Shown here: one piece after another, positions 1-11,024 of the stretch
How positions within the stretch are numbered: the stretch's first letter is position 1
How the letters are laid out: each line of letters starts with the position of its first letter
Assembly: GCA_022606425.2 (NCBI GenBank)
Contig: JAHDVF020001255.1
Location: 1 to 64,000 of the forward strand
DNA length: 64,000 nt
Reading direction: 5' to 3'
Origin: Lepidostoma basale
Lineage: Eukaryota; Arthropoda; Insecta; Trichoptera; Lepidostomatidae
Notes under the pieces: generated by a model
Seen by the model: only the letters and a program-made list of their open reading frames with translations
The model's database searches: none
What the model was told of the DNA's origin: nothing
Made by a program: the position numbers and the translations under genes

Positions 1-1721
1 CTGACACTCCGCTCATTTTGGCACCTACATCCAACCCTTTCAGCTCTCTCATACAATTGTCCATATACAGATTAAATAACCACGGGGACATTACGCAACC
101 TTGTTTGACACCTTATTGATATCAAACCAGGCTGTAAGATCTCCATTTACTCTGACACTAGCAGTGCTTTCTGTGTATAGCGACTTAATGGCCGTGATCA
201 GTTTTGTACTTATTCCATATTCAGACAATATTTTCCACAACTTTTCTCTATTAACGTAATCATATGCTTTTTGTAAGTCGACAAATGCACAGAAAGTTTG
301 CGATTTTTGGCCAGAAACTTCTCTGTCAATGTACGAAGTCCAAAAATTTGATCCATACATCCTCTGCCATTCATAAAGGCACCTTGCACATCCCAAACTT
401 TGTCACTCGTCATTTTCTTACTCTTTCTATTAAAATTCTGCCATAGACTTTACCAACGACACTCAAAAGACTAATAGCTCTGTGGTTTCCACATTCCATA
501 CGCGATCCTTTTCCTTTGTACAGGGGCATAATTACTGCTCTCCTCCAGTCTAGCGGCGTATATCCCTCCTCCAAGCACTGGTTAAATAACTTACATAACC
601 ATGTAGAAACCACTTCGCCACCGCTTTTAATAAAGTCTATGGCAATACAATCAAACCCAACAGCTTTTCCACTTTTCATTGCACTCACGGATCTTTTCAT
701 CTCATTCGTACTTATTTTTTCAATATTATCATTCATAGGTCCCGCACTCGCACTAGCTGTCATATTTTCGATCACGCTTGTATCACCACCATACATCTCC
801 TTAAAATATTCCATCCATCTTTCTTGTATGATCTTACTCTCCGTTAACATTCTTCCCTCGTTGTCTAAAATTGCTTTCACACATCCACTATCAGGAGGAT
901 TTCGGGCTTTTTTAACTTCTTTCCAAAACATTTTTAAATTTGCTTGGAAGTTGTTTGTCATTTTGAGCCCTTCTTCCTCCTTCAGCTTTTCTTTCCGCGC
1001 TTTCACTACCGACTTCACTCTCTTCTTGCATACCTTATACAAATCTTTTGCTCTTTCATACTTAACTCTGTCATTCTTATTTATCGACAACATATTCAAC
1101 CAAGCATCTTTCTTCTCTTTAACAGCAATCTTTACGTCATCATTCCACCATGCATCCCCTTTCCTTCTTCCTTGTACACACACACCACACGATTCTTTCG
1201 CTGATTCACACAAACTCTCCTTCAAGTATTTCCAGGTCTCGTCAATACTCAACTCACTTACATCCCGCTCACTCAATCTATCTTTCACTTTTCTTACGAA
1301 ATTATTTCTTACGTCATTGTTTTGCAGTTTTTCAACTTTGACTCTAGTCGGTGCGGCTACTGTTTTGCTTCTTCTGGTTCGCCATCCCCGGAATAAGATC
1401 ACTTTTGCCACTACTAAAAAATGATCCGTTTCCAGTTCGGCTCCCCTGAAGACCCTTGAATCAACAGTATCCGCCCGTAATCTAGAGTCTACAATGACGT
1501 AATCTATAATGGACCTTTCAAATCCTCTTTCCCAAGTATAGAGATGGATTCTCTTATGATCGAATATGGTATTTGATACAAAGAGACCCCATTCTATACA
1601 CAATTCAAGCAGTCTCCTTCCATTATCATTTATTCGTCTATCACCAAACGTACCCAGACATTCCTCGTACCCACTCCTACGGATTCCCACCCAACCGTTC
1701 ATATCACCTGCTATTATCAAT
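1..1721 (-). mobile_element. RTE-A LINE copy: endonuclease plus reverse transcriptase, broken
   Basis: A minus-strand open frame (410-1720) starts inside an apurinic-type endonuclease domain: GDMNGWVG near the start, an IDYVIVD motif, and ETDHFLVVAKV, which matches the TDH/SDH catalytic box. A long basic linker follows, then the start of a reverse transcriptase (WRRAVIMPLYKGKG, then GNHRAISLLSVVGKVY). The frame breaks near 405. RT continues in two other minus frames, with FMNGRGCMDQIF at 210-413 and FCAFVDLQKAYDYVNREKLW (RT motif A) at 91-396, and runs off the left edge before the YADD box. The 5' end is lost near 1721, so the start of the endonuclease is missing. At least two frameshifts make this copy dead. 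Family assignment to an RTE-like LINE rests on domain order and on the tail seen in the related copy at 28738-29613. Confidence 0.85.
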
Positions 1722-1967
1722 CAGTGTTTTAATTCATAAAAAAAATATCATTATAGAATTCCACAGTGCTAACGCCTTAATTTTATCTAAGTTTGATTAT
1801 TTTTGTAATATACTGACTTTGATAAATGTTTTGTCGTTTTTTAAATAAATTGACTTTGTTGTCGTCATCTTTATCATTTGTAATTTTCATTTTCAAATAT
1901 TTATTCAAATATGAAATCACAACACATATCCTGTTTTTATTTATTTATTTAATTTGTTTAAATTTAA
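1722..1967. other. AT-rich spacer with D-like foldback fragment
   Basis: AT-rich sequence. The part at about 1725-1790 resembles the outer flank of family D foldbacks (a CATTATAGAATTCCACAG-like stretch that recurs near 52325). No coding signal. Confidence 0.4.
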
Positions 1968-2100
1968 CAAAACTAACCATCACCCTATTTCCTCAGAGGA
2001 GTAGGGACCGCCTTACTGCTCTGTCTTGTCCACCTCTCTGAATCCTCTACGTTCATACATCGTAACATGCACGCTCGTCGATTTTACCGACTTCGAAAGT
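1968..2100 (-). mobile_element. RTE-A 3' end relic
   Basis: Degenerate minus-strand copy of the RTE-A 3' end: a partial tail, the CATCAC...CCTATTTCC region, and the segment encoding the C-terminal RRACM motif. It is about 130 bp, 5' truncated and has no open frame. Confidence 0.7.
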
Positions 2101-2249
2101 TAACAATGATGTACGAGTATTTATTTCTTTAATTTGTGTAAATTAATGTTTTAAAGCAACGTAATATCCCTCGGCTACTGATCAATTCAACGTCTACATA
2201 TTTCTTTAAACTTAACAAATAAAATAACTTATTTATTAATTGGAGACTC

Positions 2250-2480
2250 AATGGTTTTGGCCGAAACACGATACAACTTCACAATTATTAACTGTTAAAT
2301 TTACGACCTTATTATACTATCATATTTTTTTAATTATACACAAACAGTGTTATTTCTAACACCTGATGACGCCAACATCGGTGGGCGAAACAGCTGTCGT
2401 GACATTCTCCAAAACTTTATATTTAAAAAAATCTGATATTATGATAGGGTTATAAATTTAACAGTTATTTTTTACATATT
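2250..2480 (+). repeat. Family E repeat with hammerhead-like core
   Basis: A dispersed repeat recognised by comparison with 47575-48010 and 60490-60650. Shared parts are a TTTTGGCCGAAACAC-like block (inverted at 60630 and 48000), a TAACTGTTAAATT block, and the central hammerhead-like motif at 2358-2404. It is non-coding. Ends are approximate. Confidence 0.55.
2358..2404 (+). ncRNA. Hammerhead ribozyme-like motif, family E
   Basis: CTGATGA at 2363-2369, one extra C, stem II GCC (2371-2373) with GGC (2384-2386), GAAA at 2387-2390, then the palindrome ACAGCTGT (2390-2397) and C2398, the predicted cleavage position. Stem I has three pairs: CAC 2360-2362 with GTG 2399-2401. All conserved core bases are present. 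The deviation from the textbook core is one unpaired nucleotide between A9 and stem II. Stem III is a loopless palindrome, so activity would need two RNA copies. Assignment is by pattern only. Confidence 0.6.
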
Positions 2481-2588
2481 ATACTGTGTTAACTATGATT
2501 GTATTAGTAATATTTGAAGTAAAAGCTTAAAAAGCTCACCTTTCTTCCAACCACTCGCCAACAACAGCAACTAACATTGACATGTTTT

Positions 2589-2815
2589 TTGTTTTTTTTT
2601 GTTTTTATGTATTCAACAGGTCGTTTGTACCCAATTACTGCATAAAATTTATTTTTAAGCTATTATATTGATTCTCGTGACATGTGATAGGTAACCAATC
2701 TATCGCCATTTTATTGTCACGTGAATTCTACACCAAACCAATGACAGTGTGACAATCACACTGCCATCGCCGGGAAACGAATCCGGGACCTTCGGTATGG
2801 AAGTCAGAGCTCTTA
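2589..2815 (-). mobile_element. tRNA-derived SINE, tail type 2
   Basis: Read on the minus strand: remnant of the tRNA-like head, the body (GACAATCACACTGCCATCG read on plus), the AAAATGGCGATAGATTGG block, then a tail ending in poly-A after GACCTGTTGAATAC. The first bases of the head (box A) are missing where the next LINE begins at about 2816. Same family as 12436-12585, 21580-21801 and 62580-62805. Confidence 0.75.
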
Positions 2816-3357
2816 CTAGATTATTATGTTATGATGTACGAAGCGTATGTAAAAAGCCGACTGACATATATGATTCCCTTCTGGGGGACAGGAAACCAAA
2901 AGGACATCTCCAGACTCCAAAGACAACAAAATAAAATAATAAAATTAGCATATAACATTGACTACCTTACCCCAACCATACAAGTATACAGACAAACAAA
3001 ACAAATGGACATATCAGACCTGACCAAATATGAGACCTTAAAAATTGTACACAGAGTGACCATGGAAAAGACAACAGACAGCAACTACAAATTAACTAAA
3101 AATTCAGACGTACACAGACACTGGACCAGGAACTGTGACAGATATCACTTACCGATTGCACGAACTAAGACAGGACAATCAAGGATACTGAACAATGGAC
3201 TGAAACTTTACAATGAACTACCGAAAGACACAAGGAGACTCACTACAACTCAGTATAAAAAATATCTGAAACAACATAATTAATAGTAAGATCTAAAAAT
3301 GTAACCATATAACCCAATTGTTTTTTTTTTAATAAATAAATAAATAAAAATAAAAAA
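2816..3357 (+). mobile_element. 5'-truncated Jockey/CR1-like LINE, RT C-terminus
   Basis: An open frame (2831-3283, about 150 residues) matches the C-terminal part of Jockey/CR1-type ORF2: a YVKSRLTYMIPFWG block, LQRQQNKIIKLAYN, and a closing NNGLKLYNELPKDTRRL motif, the usual end of these proteins. The catalytic RT boxes are absent, so this is a 5'-truncated insertion. After the stop comes a short 3' UTR and an AATAAATAAATAAATAAAA tail up to about 3356, typical of target-primed insertion. It lies against a SINE that lost its head here. The frame is uninterrupted, so the copy may be fairly young. Confidence 0.75.
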
Positions 3358-3844
3358 AATTATATAATGGATCACAACTGAATAAATAAAATTTATTTTA
3401 GTCATGCGGAAAAAAATATTCGCTTGAGTATTTAAAGTAGACTGCTGAAAATAAAATTGTTATGCCAATAAGTAATCTAAGTAAATAATCCATCAAACCT
3501 TTGTCACGGACCTCTCCTGTCCCAGCTCCGGTTCCCTGGTTTCCACCTGTTCACCTGGTTTCTGATGCGGGTTGACACTCGGAATCTTTAATCCGATAAT
3601 ACATAGTATCCAATGCAGACAGTAGCGATCTTTTGAATTGGAATACTCAATAAAACGGCTTACATGTACATACTTACAAACTAAACACATTTACCTATCT
3701 AAATAATAATTTTAAAAAATTCAATAACGAAAACCAAAAAAAATTTAGTCCATTATTTAATCCTCTCGATATGTGCACCAAAAGTCAGCCTACTTTTATA
3801 GATGATCCCGGGATCTCTCATCGTATAAACATTCTTATCATTAA
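3358..3844. other. Unassigned spacer with GC-richer segment
   Basis: AT-rich apart from 3495-3600, which is GC-richer and open on the minus strand for 65 codons (3493-3690, ending in a Glu/Arg-rich stretch). I do not recognise the peptide, and it has no domain I can name. It could be a fragment of an element. Confidence 0.3.
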
Positions 3845-3965
3845 CTTCTTTCAATTTTGCCTTTATTTTGACAACGGTTTCGCTAAGCTGGCTTGCATCA
3901 ATAGACCAGTCTGTCGATGCCAGCCAGCCTGGCGAATCTGATCGCTATCGAAATTAATACAAAAT
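3845..3965. repeat. Family F foldback, degenerate copy
   Basis: Inverted-repeat unit related to 47755-47890: shares GACCAGTCTGTCGATGCCAG and the GCTAAGC/GGCGAA hairpin next to a GAAACCG-like block. Arms are diverged. Confidence 0.55.
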
Positions 3966-4039
3966 TAAAAGCAGTTAATGAAAAAATCGTTTTATTTTTT
4001 GATAAACTCAAGGCTTCTACAAAATATATTTAACCTGTT

Positions 4040-4245
4040 GACGTCCGCAGTGACGAATTTTTTTATGAATTAAAACTAAATTTTTTTTACTGTTGAATTT
4101 ATTATTCTCGACATGTTTCGATGGCTTTACACTTTCGTCATCGAGAAAACAACATATGACTTATATCGTTCTGCTGATGATGAATGTGTAAAGCTTTCGA
4201 AATTCGAGAAAAATTAACTCCAAAGAGGGAAAACGGTGTTTTAAT
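4040..4245. repeat. Family D foldback with two opposed hammerhead-like cores
   Basis: Two divergent arms of one repeat. The minus-strand arm (4108-4147) has GAAA, the palindrome ACATGT then C, a GAAAG stem arm, and a 5-bp stem I (TTCTC with GAGAA), but its CUGA is damaged. The plus-strand arm (4172-4208) has an intact CTGATGA (4174-4180), a GAA/TTC stem II and GAAA (4199-4202), but has lost the palindrome. Other copies: 35820-36005, 36470-36600, 61655-61795. Confidence 0.6.
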
Positions 4246-4316
4246 TTAAAAAAAAAAACAGCGTTTTATTTATTTATTACTAATATTTAAAATGAGCTTT
4301 CATCAAGGTGGATGAA

Positions 4317-4480
4317 CCGCTATACTGTTCTATGATGACATAACTCTTGTGGATCTTCTGTTATACATTCACACACGGTGACACGTACGCTCGTCGATCT
4401 TCCTGTTGTCTAACATGGCCGCCTTTTAGTAATTGATGAATTTGGTCATGTCCATGTCTTCCTTAACCTTTCTTGATTTC
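4317..4480 (-). mobile_element. RTE-A 3' relic
   Basis: Minus-strand remnant of the RTE-A tail (recognisable GTGACACGTACGCTCGTCGA segment and the region encoding TWHDQIN). No open frame. Confidence 0.6.
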
Positions 4481-4499
4481 TCCTATTTTTCACACTGCT

Positions 4500-4536
4500 T
4501 GTATTTATTATTATTTTTTTTTTTTATGTACACAAC
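4500..4536 (-). mobile_element. SINE fragment left of the LTR element
   Basis: Poly-T followed by ATGTACACAAC matches the tail-type-2 end of the SINE at 2589 and 21580. The same SINE resumes at 12436 on the far side of the LTR element, with about 90 bp of its middle missing, so the LTR element interrupts it. Confidence 0.55.
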
Positions 4537-5381
4537 CGGTTATCTTAATATTCAGTGTTTAGCTCTAGACTCCATTCAAACCCCTAGTTCCCGTTTTTAC
4601 CACCAGAGTGCTACTTTACACTCTGGTTCCCGCGCGCTTCGCGATTTGGCGCTAAATTCACCCCGATGTGTGCGCCCTCTGCAGTTGACTCTCAGCCCCT
4701 TCTGCGCAACCCCTTCTGCGCAGCCCATTCGGCCCGACTTCACTTCGCTTTGAGCTGTCAACTTCGCGGCATCGATTGGAGGATCGCCGTTTCGACCCGC
4801 GATTTTCCCGATGGGATAATCTGCTTTCATCTAGCCTCATCCGCCATGGAATAACTTCGAGCAAGGTATTTGAGGTACTTGCCATCGTGCCCATAAAATC
4901 TGTGGCATTATTTCAGGTTTTCCGCCAACTTGTCCTGCACTATGGCGATGCCAAAAGTGCATATCAGCTCCCAGGCCGTTTGTCAAGCCCGACCTTGCTG
5001 CGGTTGATTCCCTCCGCCACGGTCCGAGCCATCCTCTGCTCCCGAAATTGCCGCCCACGTGTTGTCGCACATCATGCCCCGACAACGTGGTTGACCTCAC
5101 CACCATGCGGAACTGCGAGGACCACTTCACGCCGCTTCAGACAGCACCAACAGGTTAGGGAACCTCGTGTCTGCCAGGTGACGCTCTACATATTGATTTG
5201 CTGACCCACCATCTTCTGGTCAGCGTCGCTGATAACGTCTACGGACGACGTCGCCGGTCGATGTCCTGACGAGCACGCCGTCGAGGAATCGCCTCAAACA
5301 GCCGGAAAGTATCTCACGAGAAAACCGGAGATCTAAGGGCCCGCTCTCTGCGCTAGCCGAGGTAGGGAGATACCCATTACA
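4537..5381 (+). repeat. 5' LTR
   Basis: 845 bp, identical to 11591-12435 except A5161 versus G12215. It ends in ATTACA one base before the primer-binding site. It is GC-richer than the surroundings and contains short overlapping open frames on both strands that I take as chance. Confidence 0.9.
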
Positions 5382-5382
5382 C

Positions 5383-5400
5383 TGGCGCCCAAACGTGTGG
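5383..5400 (+). promoter_or_regulatory. Primer-binding site, Lys-tRNA-like
   Basis: TGGCGCCCAAACGTGTGG starts two bases after the LTR end. It resembles the complement of the 3' end of insect tRNA-Lys (a TGGCGCCCAACGTGGGG-type site) with one extra A. The match is imperfect, so the primer identity is tentative. Confidence 0.65.
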
Positions 5401-5509
5401 CGTTCTGGCGTTGTCATTCGATGAAGGACTTGTGTGGGCTAAACATATGTCGTATATTGATTGTTAACTGTTTATTGTCGAATTGGTAGTTTTTAATTAA
5501 TTGTTTATA

Positions 5510-6454
5510 ATGGAACAAATAGTAAATGTTCCCGGGGCCCATTTCAAAACCCTTTGCAAGGCGTTGAAGGATCGCGGAATATTGCCAAAGAATACCCTCG
5601 TGGAAGTCCGTGTTCAGGCTGAGGAATTCAACTCACGGACGAGTGATGTCGTTCCACTCACCATACCCCCCACCGTCGCTGACCTGCCGATCTCCGCCCC
5701 CCTTTCAATCGTGTCCTCTTCATCGGTTTCTCTAACACGACCCCCTGTAGAGCTTCAGCCCTTGAATGTTAATTTCGCATCGTGGCCTGTGCAACATTTC
5801 ACCGGCGCGGAAGATGTGCGCGAATTTTTCACCCGTCTAGAAGAAATCGCCAAATCTAGACGCTTCGACTCCCAATTGTTGCCATCTGTACTTCCCGAAT
5901 TCCTCAAAGGCCGCGCTCTGACACACTATAGAGCGTATTGTACGACCTCCAGTGACTGGTTGCTCCTTAAGTCACAGTTCCTGCAGCGTTTCGAGGATGA
6001 CGATTATGTCATCTCAAAGAAGCTGGAGATATGGTCCTCGCGCCAGTCTCAAAATGAATTAGCGGCAGACTACTTCGCCCGGGTAGTGAGCACCAATAAT
6101 ACCATTGGGGAGGACGGTCTCTCTGACCAGGAGATCCTCAAGGTATTAAGGAAGGGACTTTCGCCCAAATTAGCCCCCGTAATAATTTCAGCCAACTTCT
6201 CCTCCGTCGTGGAACTGGAGAGAGCATGCCAGACCTACGAAAGATTGATTGGTGCGTCGGACCACCCCAGCCGCTCTGAACCTAAATCCGGCCCCTACGT
6301 CCAGAAATCCCTAGCTGCCGTTCGTGAGCCTCCCAAGAGCCCCCTAAGATGTTTCTCCTGCAAAAACCTGGGCCATATCGCCAAGAATTGCAGAAAAAAA
6401 AACCTTCCTGACACCTCTAGACCACCCCCCAGTTTTTTCGCAACAAAAAACTAG
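5510..6454 (+). CDS. gag: gag: capsid/nucleocapsid protein of the LTR element
   Basis: 314 residues from the ATG at 5510; an in-frame TTG at 5501 is not a likely start. The middle (about residues 85-240) has the helical Ty3/Gypsy gag look, including FTGAEDVREFFTRLEEIA and a WSSRQSQNELAADYFARV block. Near the C-terminus is one CCHC zinc knuckle, CFSCKNLGHIAKNC, spaced C-X2-C-X4-H-X4-C, expected to bind RNA. The frame is intact. The last codons, ACA AAA AAC before TAG, form a -1 slippery heptamer into the pol frame. Gag should make the cytoplasmic particle in which reverse transcription takes place. Confidence 0.88.
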   Translation: MEQIVNVPGAHFKTLCKALKDRGILPKNTLVEVRVQAEEFNSRTSDVVPLTIPPTVADLPISAPLSIVSSSSVSLTRPPVELQPLNVNFASWPVQHFTGAEDVREFFTRLEEIAKSRRFDSQLLPSVLPEFLKGRALTHYRAYCTTSSDWLLLKSQFLQRFEDDDYVISKKLEIWSSRQSQNELAADYFARVVSTNNTIGEDGLSDQEILKVLRKGLSPKLAPVIISANFSSVVELERACQTYERLIGASDHPSRSEPKSGPYVQKSLAAVREPPKSPLRCFSCKNLGHIAKNCRKKNLPDTSRPPPSFFATKN

Positions 6455-6510
6455 CAGCTAGCCAGTCTCCCGTAATCCCGCGCTCAGCGGAGTGGTTAGA
6501 CTGGCTGGCT
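6445..6510 (+). promoter_or_regulatory. -1 ribosomal frameshift signal at the gag/pol junction
   Basis: AAAAAAC (6445-6451) reads A-AAA-AAC in the gag frame, directly before the gag stop TAG (6452-6454). Four bases later (6452-6455 as spacer) a 13-bp stem can form: 6456-6468 pairs with 6498-6510, with a single T-G wobble. The 29-nt loop can hold a small CCGC/GCGG hairpin (6478-6481 with 6487-6490). The pol frame is -1 relative to gag and is open from 6421 through the protease. Slippery site, spacer and stem all match known -1 frameshift elements. Confidence 0.8.
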
Positions 6511-9500
6511 TCTGTAAAATTATTCCACGAAACCTGGTATCTCCATGCGGTAAAAATTACAAATGCCCGTGACAATCGCCCATACTTGAATTTTAAAATC
6601 CACAGTGTCCCCTTTCGCGGTCTGCTTGATTCCGGTGCAGCCATCAACATCTTAGGCGGAAATCTGTACCAATCCTTTATTAATCTCAATTATAAAATCA
6701 CCCCTGGTAATTGTTCAATTCACACGGTCGATAATACCTCCCACCGTAGTATCGGAACCGTTACCTTGCCCATTCGTTATGACAATACCACCACCTGGGT
6801 ATCATTCGTCCTAGTCCCTTCCCTAAACGACTGTTTCATCCTTGGAGTCCCTTTTCTTGAATCATCTGGACTCACTCCCAGGCTATTTCCTGGACATCTG
6901 GATAACAAACCAGCCAAACAGTCAAATACTCAACCCGTGTACTCAGTGAATCCCTCGCCATCTTGTCTCGTCCCTGCCGAAGAATTGAATCCTGCTCAGT
7001 CCAAGGACTTGGACCGAATTAAAAACTTGTTCGAACAAATTTCTTTCGAAAAGATAGGTCTGGGCAGGACCCACCTTGTTAATCACGAGATCGACACGGG
7101 TAACCATCCGCCGGTTAAACAGAAAACATTCCCCCAATCCCATGTTCGCCGCCAACAATTAATAGAGGAACTAGAGAGAATGATCTCGCTGGACGTAGTT
7201 GAACCCTGCAAGAGCCCGTGGCTAAATAATGTATTTATTGTCCCCAAAAAGGATGGTTCTGCACGATTCGTTCTGGATCCGCGAAAACTAAATTCGATTA
7301 CCAAAGCCGACTGTTATCGCTTACCGAACATTGACCGAATTCTAAGCAACCTGCGTGACACTAAATACCTTACTGCCCTTGATTTAAGCATGGGGTTCTG
7401 GCAGATGCCCCTGACTAGAGAATCAATGATTAAAACCGCATTCTTTATTGAGGGTAGGGGTCAGTTTTGTTTCAAAGTTACTCCATTCGGGATCGCCAAT
7501 ATACCGAGCCAGTTGCAAAGGTTAATGATGCTCTATTTTGTGATCTCGGTGACCATGTTTTTTGTTATCTCGATGACATTCTTATTTGCAGTCCAGATTT
7601 TGAATCTCACGTCAGCACACTCGCCCTGGTTTACGAACGTCTGCGCGAGGCCAACCTCACTATTCGTCTAGGCAAATCAGAATTCTGCAAATCTTCACTG
7701 AAGTACTTAGGCCATGTGATTGATCGTGAAGGAATAAGAACTGACCCAGATAAGATTAAGGTAATGATTGATTTCCCCCGTCCCACATCTACCAAAGAAG
7801 TTAAATCCTTCTTAGGCTGTGCCAGTTACTATCGTAAATTCATTGCACATTTTGCCGAAATTGCTGCCCCTTTATGCCGTTTAACAAGTATAAAGCTTAA
7901 AGGCACTTCCTTCCAATGGAACGAAGAGGCTGAACAATCATTTGTTGCCCTAAAAAATATTATGACTACCGCCCCTGTGTTGAAACCCCCTGATTATTCT
8001 GTACCCTACATTCTTACTTGTGATGCCAGTGGTATTAGTATTGGTAGCTTCCTTGCCCAAAAAATGCCTGACGGTTCCGAGCATGCTATAGCGTATTTTT
8101 CCCGAAAACTGACTGCTCCTGAACGTTCCTATTCTACCACTGAACGCGAACTATTGTCTATTGTGGATTCGGTACATCATTTCAGGAGTTACCTGGATGG
8201 CACACACTTTACGGTCCAAAGTGATCATGGCTGTCTCAAATATTTGAACAATCTGTCATCGCCAGGAGGCAGACTCGCCAGATGGGCTTGCCGTCTATCA
8301 CAATATAGTTTCGATTTTGTATATAAAAAAGGTTGCGAAAACAATTTAGCTGATGCCCTAAGTCGCATCGAAGTGTCCTCCCTGACCTTCCCTCCGCCCT
8401 TCACTAACGTGACTGATCAAACCTATCTAAATCTATATTCGGCATGTAAGGATAACCCGCAGTCGACAGCCAACTATCTTATCAATAACAAACACCTGTA
8501 CCGTTATTCGAAATCAGGAAACTCCTCGCGCCCTGACTCCAGCAGCTACCTCTGGAAGGTTGTTGTACCCTCTAATGAAATCCCCCATGTTATATCTGAC
8601 TTTCATAACAACTTCTGTCATCCCGGGATTGAAAAAACATTTAGAACCCTCTCGCAAACATTTTATTGGAGCAATATGCGTCGCACTATCAAACAATTCA
8701 TAAAAACTTGCGACACCTGCAAGGCCTATAAGCATAGCACGCAGTCCCCTTTAGGTTTAATGACGGTGCCTAAACGCCTTTCTAAACCCCTCGTCTCCTT
8801 GTCTGCAGACCTCGTAGGGCCACTCCCGATGTCCAATCATCGCTTCTGTCACATTCTGACAGTAGTAGACAACTTTTCAAAATTTGTTTGGGCGTTTCCC
8901 CTTAGGACAGCCAACTCCAAAACTGTAATTAAATTACTCGAGGAGAAAATATTTCTGCCTTACTCTGTTCCCCGTACGCTTATTATCGACAACGGAAGTC
9001 AATTTGTCTCCAAGGAGTTCCGTAAGTTCACTGAAACCTATGGAATACAAGACTTGTACTACAACGCCCGCTATCATCCTCAGAACAATGTAAGCGAACG
9101 TCATAATGCAAACATCATTACCGCACTGGCAATTCTGGTAGGGAATAATCAACGGACTTGGTGTTCAAAGCTTCACAGATCTCATCTTGCTTAAATAATA
9201 CTGTCAGTATTGCTACAGGATATACCCCGTTCTTTCTTTTGCACGGCTTTGAAACTGCTCCCCACGGTTCATTTCACAATAAATTTGTTCGTGAATCAAA
9301 CTCCCATAATCCATCTGACATCACCTCGGACTACGCATCTGGCCTACTTAGAATGGAAAATGTCTATGAAGAAGTTTCTTCCGCACTACTCCAAGCCTTC
9401 CAACGGAACGCTACTCGGTATAATCTAAGGCGTAAATCTTGTACCTTGCATGTCGGACAACTGGTCTGGCGCCGTGCCTTCCTTCAATCTGACGCTTCAA

Positions 9501-9643
9501 GGTACATATCTGCCAAACTGTGTCCCAGATTTATCAAGTGCAGGATACTCAAAAGAATTTCAGATACCATATATGAACTGTCTGATATGGCTGGAAAAAG
9601 TATCGGTACATTTCACATCAAGGACTTAGTCAAACAGGAATAG
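6445..9643 (+). pseudogene. pol: pol: protease-RT-RNase H-integrase, two frameshifts
   Basis: Segment 1 (open to 7671): retropepsin LLDSGAAIN with catalytic Asp at 6628-6630, then RT with KSPWLNNVFIVPKKDGSARF, ALDLSMGFWQMPL and TPFGIAN. Near 7520 the frame shifts by one base; segment 2 (to 9194) carries the RT active site YLDD at 7566-7577, RNase H (TCDASG, then AYFSRKLTAPERSYSTTERE), the integrase zinc domain (H-X4-H, then CDTC) and the core Asp at 8808 and 8988 and Glu at 9096, the last two spaced D-35-E. A second shift at about 9170-9190 leads to segment 3 (to 9643), the C-terminal domain ending in GTFHIKDLVKQE. All catalytic residues are present but split over three frames. It would be expressed by -1 frameshifting from gag. 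No env follows. Clade within Ty3/Gypsy is not resolved. Confidence 0.9.
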
Positions 9644-10568
9644 TTTCTAAGTTAAACTTAAAACTTAGTGGCGCCCAAATATATTAACCTATGACTCAAA
9701 CCTTTGTCTTAATATGTATTTTTGTTCTCAAGGGACTCGCATAATTTCCATCATTTCGCGAGGACGGGTAAGCGACCCCGGGACCCTAGCCATTACTGCT
9801 ATTCCTAGCATACTTTCCCCCATAGCAGTAGTGTCCTTCAATCTAACCTTGTTTCCTTCCTCATTATGCATCCTATCCCCACTATGATTGCCCCCTTCCT
9901 TGTGCCAATTTCTATCTTACTTGCGTTTGTAGTGTCAATTGTGTTATGGTATGTATGAATAAGCGCCTGATGAAGAATAAACTGCCCCCATTCACCACTT
10001 GATCTAGTTGTGTTAGGAGCGCTCTAAGAGAAGATGCCTGTATCCATCGAATGCATGAATAATTGTAAATTTCCCGAACGCTAGAGACACTTGGTAGACC
10101 TACAGATGCATTTGTATTATGGTTTGGTTATATTTTCCCTTCCTACTTGAGTGTTCCATGTTCTTGTGTGTTCTGGATGGATTAAAAACTTATTTTATTT
10201 GTGTGGAATACAAGATTGTCCATCACTTATAATATTATGAACTTTTCCATCTCACCTGAACAGAAATTTTATTGACATATCATTTTTGTATGTGCAAATT
10301 GTCTAAATTTATAACTATTGTAACACCAATTTCTTTATAAACTTGTTTTTTTTTACTTCTTATTTATTGTTATATATGTTCATGTGTGTGTTGGGTCGTG
10401 AGTCAGTTAAAGGTGTTGCATATTGGATTGGCAATCACTTTTACGATTGAGTTCACTTCTCCGATTCACCTGAACAATAACGTCCATTATATGTTTTAAA
10501 ATTTGTAGGTATATATGTTGTTTCAGTCACCTGTAGAGTTTGTTTTTGTTGAGAATAGAAGGAGTCAG

Positions 10569-10775
10569 AACGCTATAGGTATACAGCCTTAGAATATGTA
10601 GATGTGCCTTATTTTCCGAGGCGAAAGGGAGCCAGACCCTAATAAAAAGCAACGCTATAGGTATACAGCCTTAGAATATGTAGATATGCCTTATTATCCG
10701 AGGCGAAAGGGAGCTAGACCCTAATACAAAGCAACACTATAGGTATACAGCCTCATAATATGTAAACGGACATGC
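10569..10775 (+). repeat. 82-bp tandem repeat, 2.5 copies
   Basis: Units start at 10569, 10651 and 10733, each opening with AACGCTATAGGTATACAGCC (AACAC in unit 3). The first two are 82 bp and differ at a few positions; the third is cut short. Confidence 0.9.
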
Positions 10776-11024
10776 CTCTGCTGTATGTAATTTAAATTTT
10801 TGTTTTTACTGGTGACTGAACACATAATATTGTTGTAACTGTTTTCTTTATAATCTATCATCTAGGCTAGAGATGTCCAACAATAATTTACCTCAAGACC
10901 CTAACCCCTTCTCCTTTTAGAATCAGTGAGTGCCATTTAGCTACAAAAAAAAAAAAAAAAAAACGATTGTGTCTCTTTTGTGCTGTGGAAACTTTAAACA
11001 ATGATAAATTTTTGTATTTATAAC

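Noticed and set aside
516..1424. 302-codon plus-strand frame
   Set aside because: Lies opposite the LINE endonuclease/RT frame; Ser/Phe/Leu-rich with no domain, so a shadow frame.
2831..3283. Intact host gene
   Set aside because: Although open for 150 codons, it is the C-terminal part of a Jockey/CR1-type LINE with an A-rich tail and no upstream RT.
4776..5204. 142-codon frame present in both LTRs, plus opposite 97-codon frame
   Set aside because: Present twice only because the LTRs are duplicates; no domain, and both strands are open at once in GC-rich sequence.
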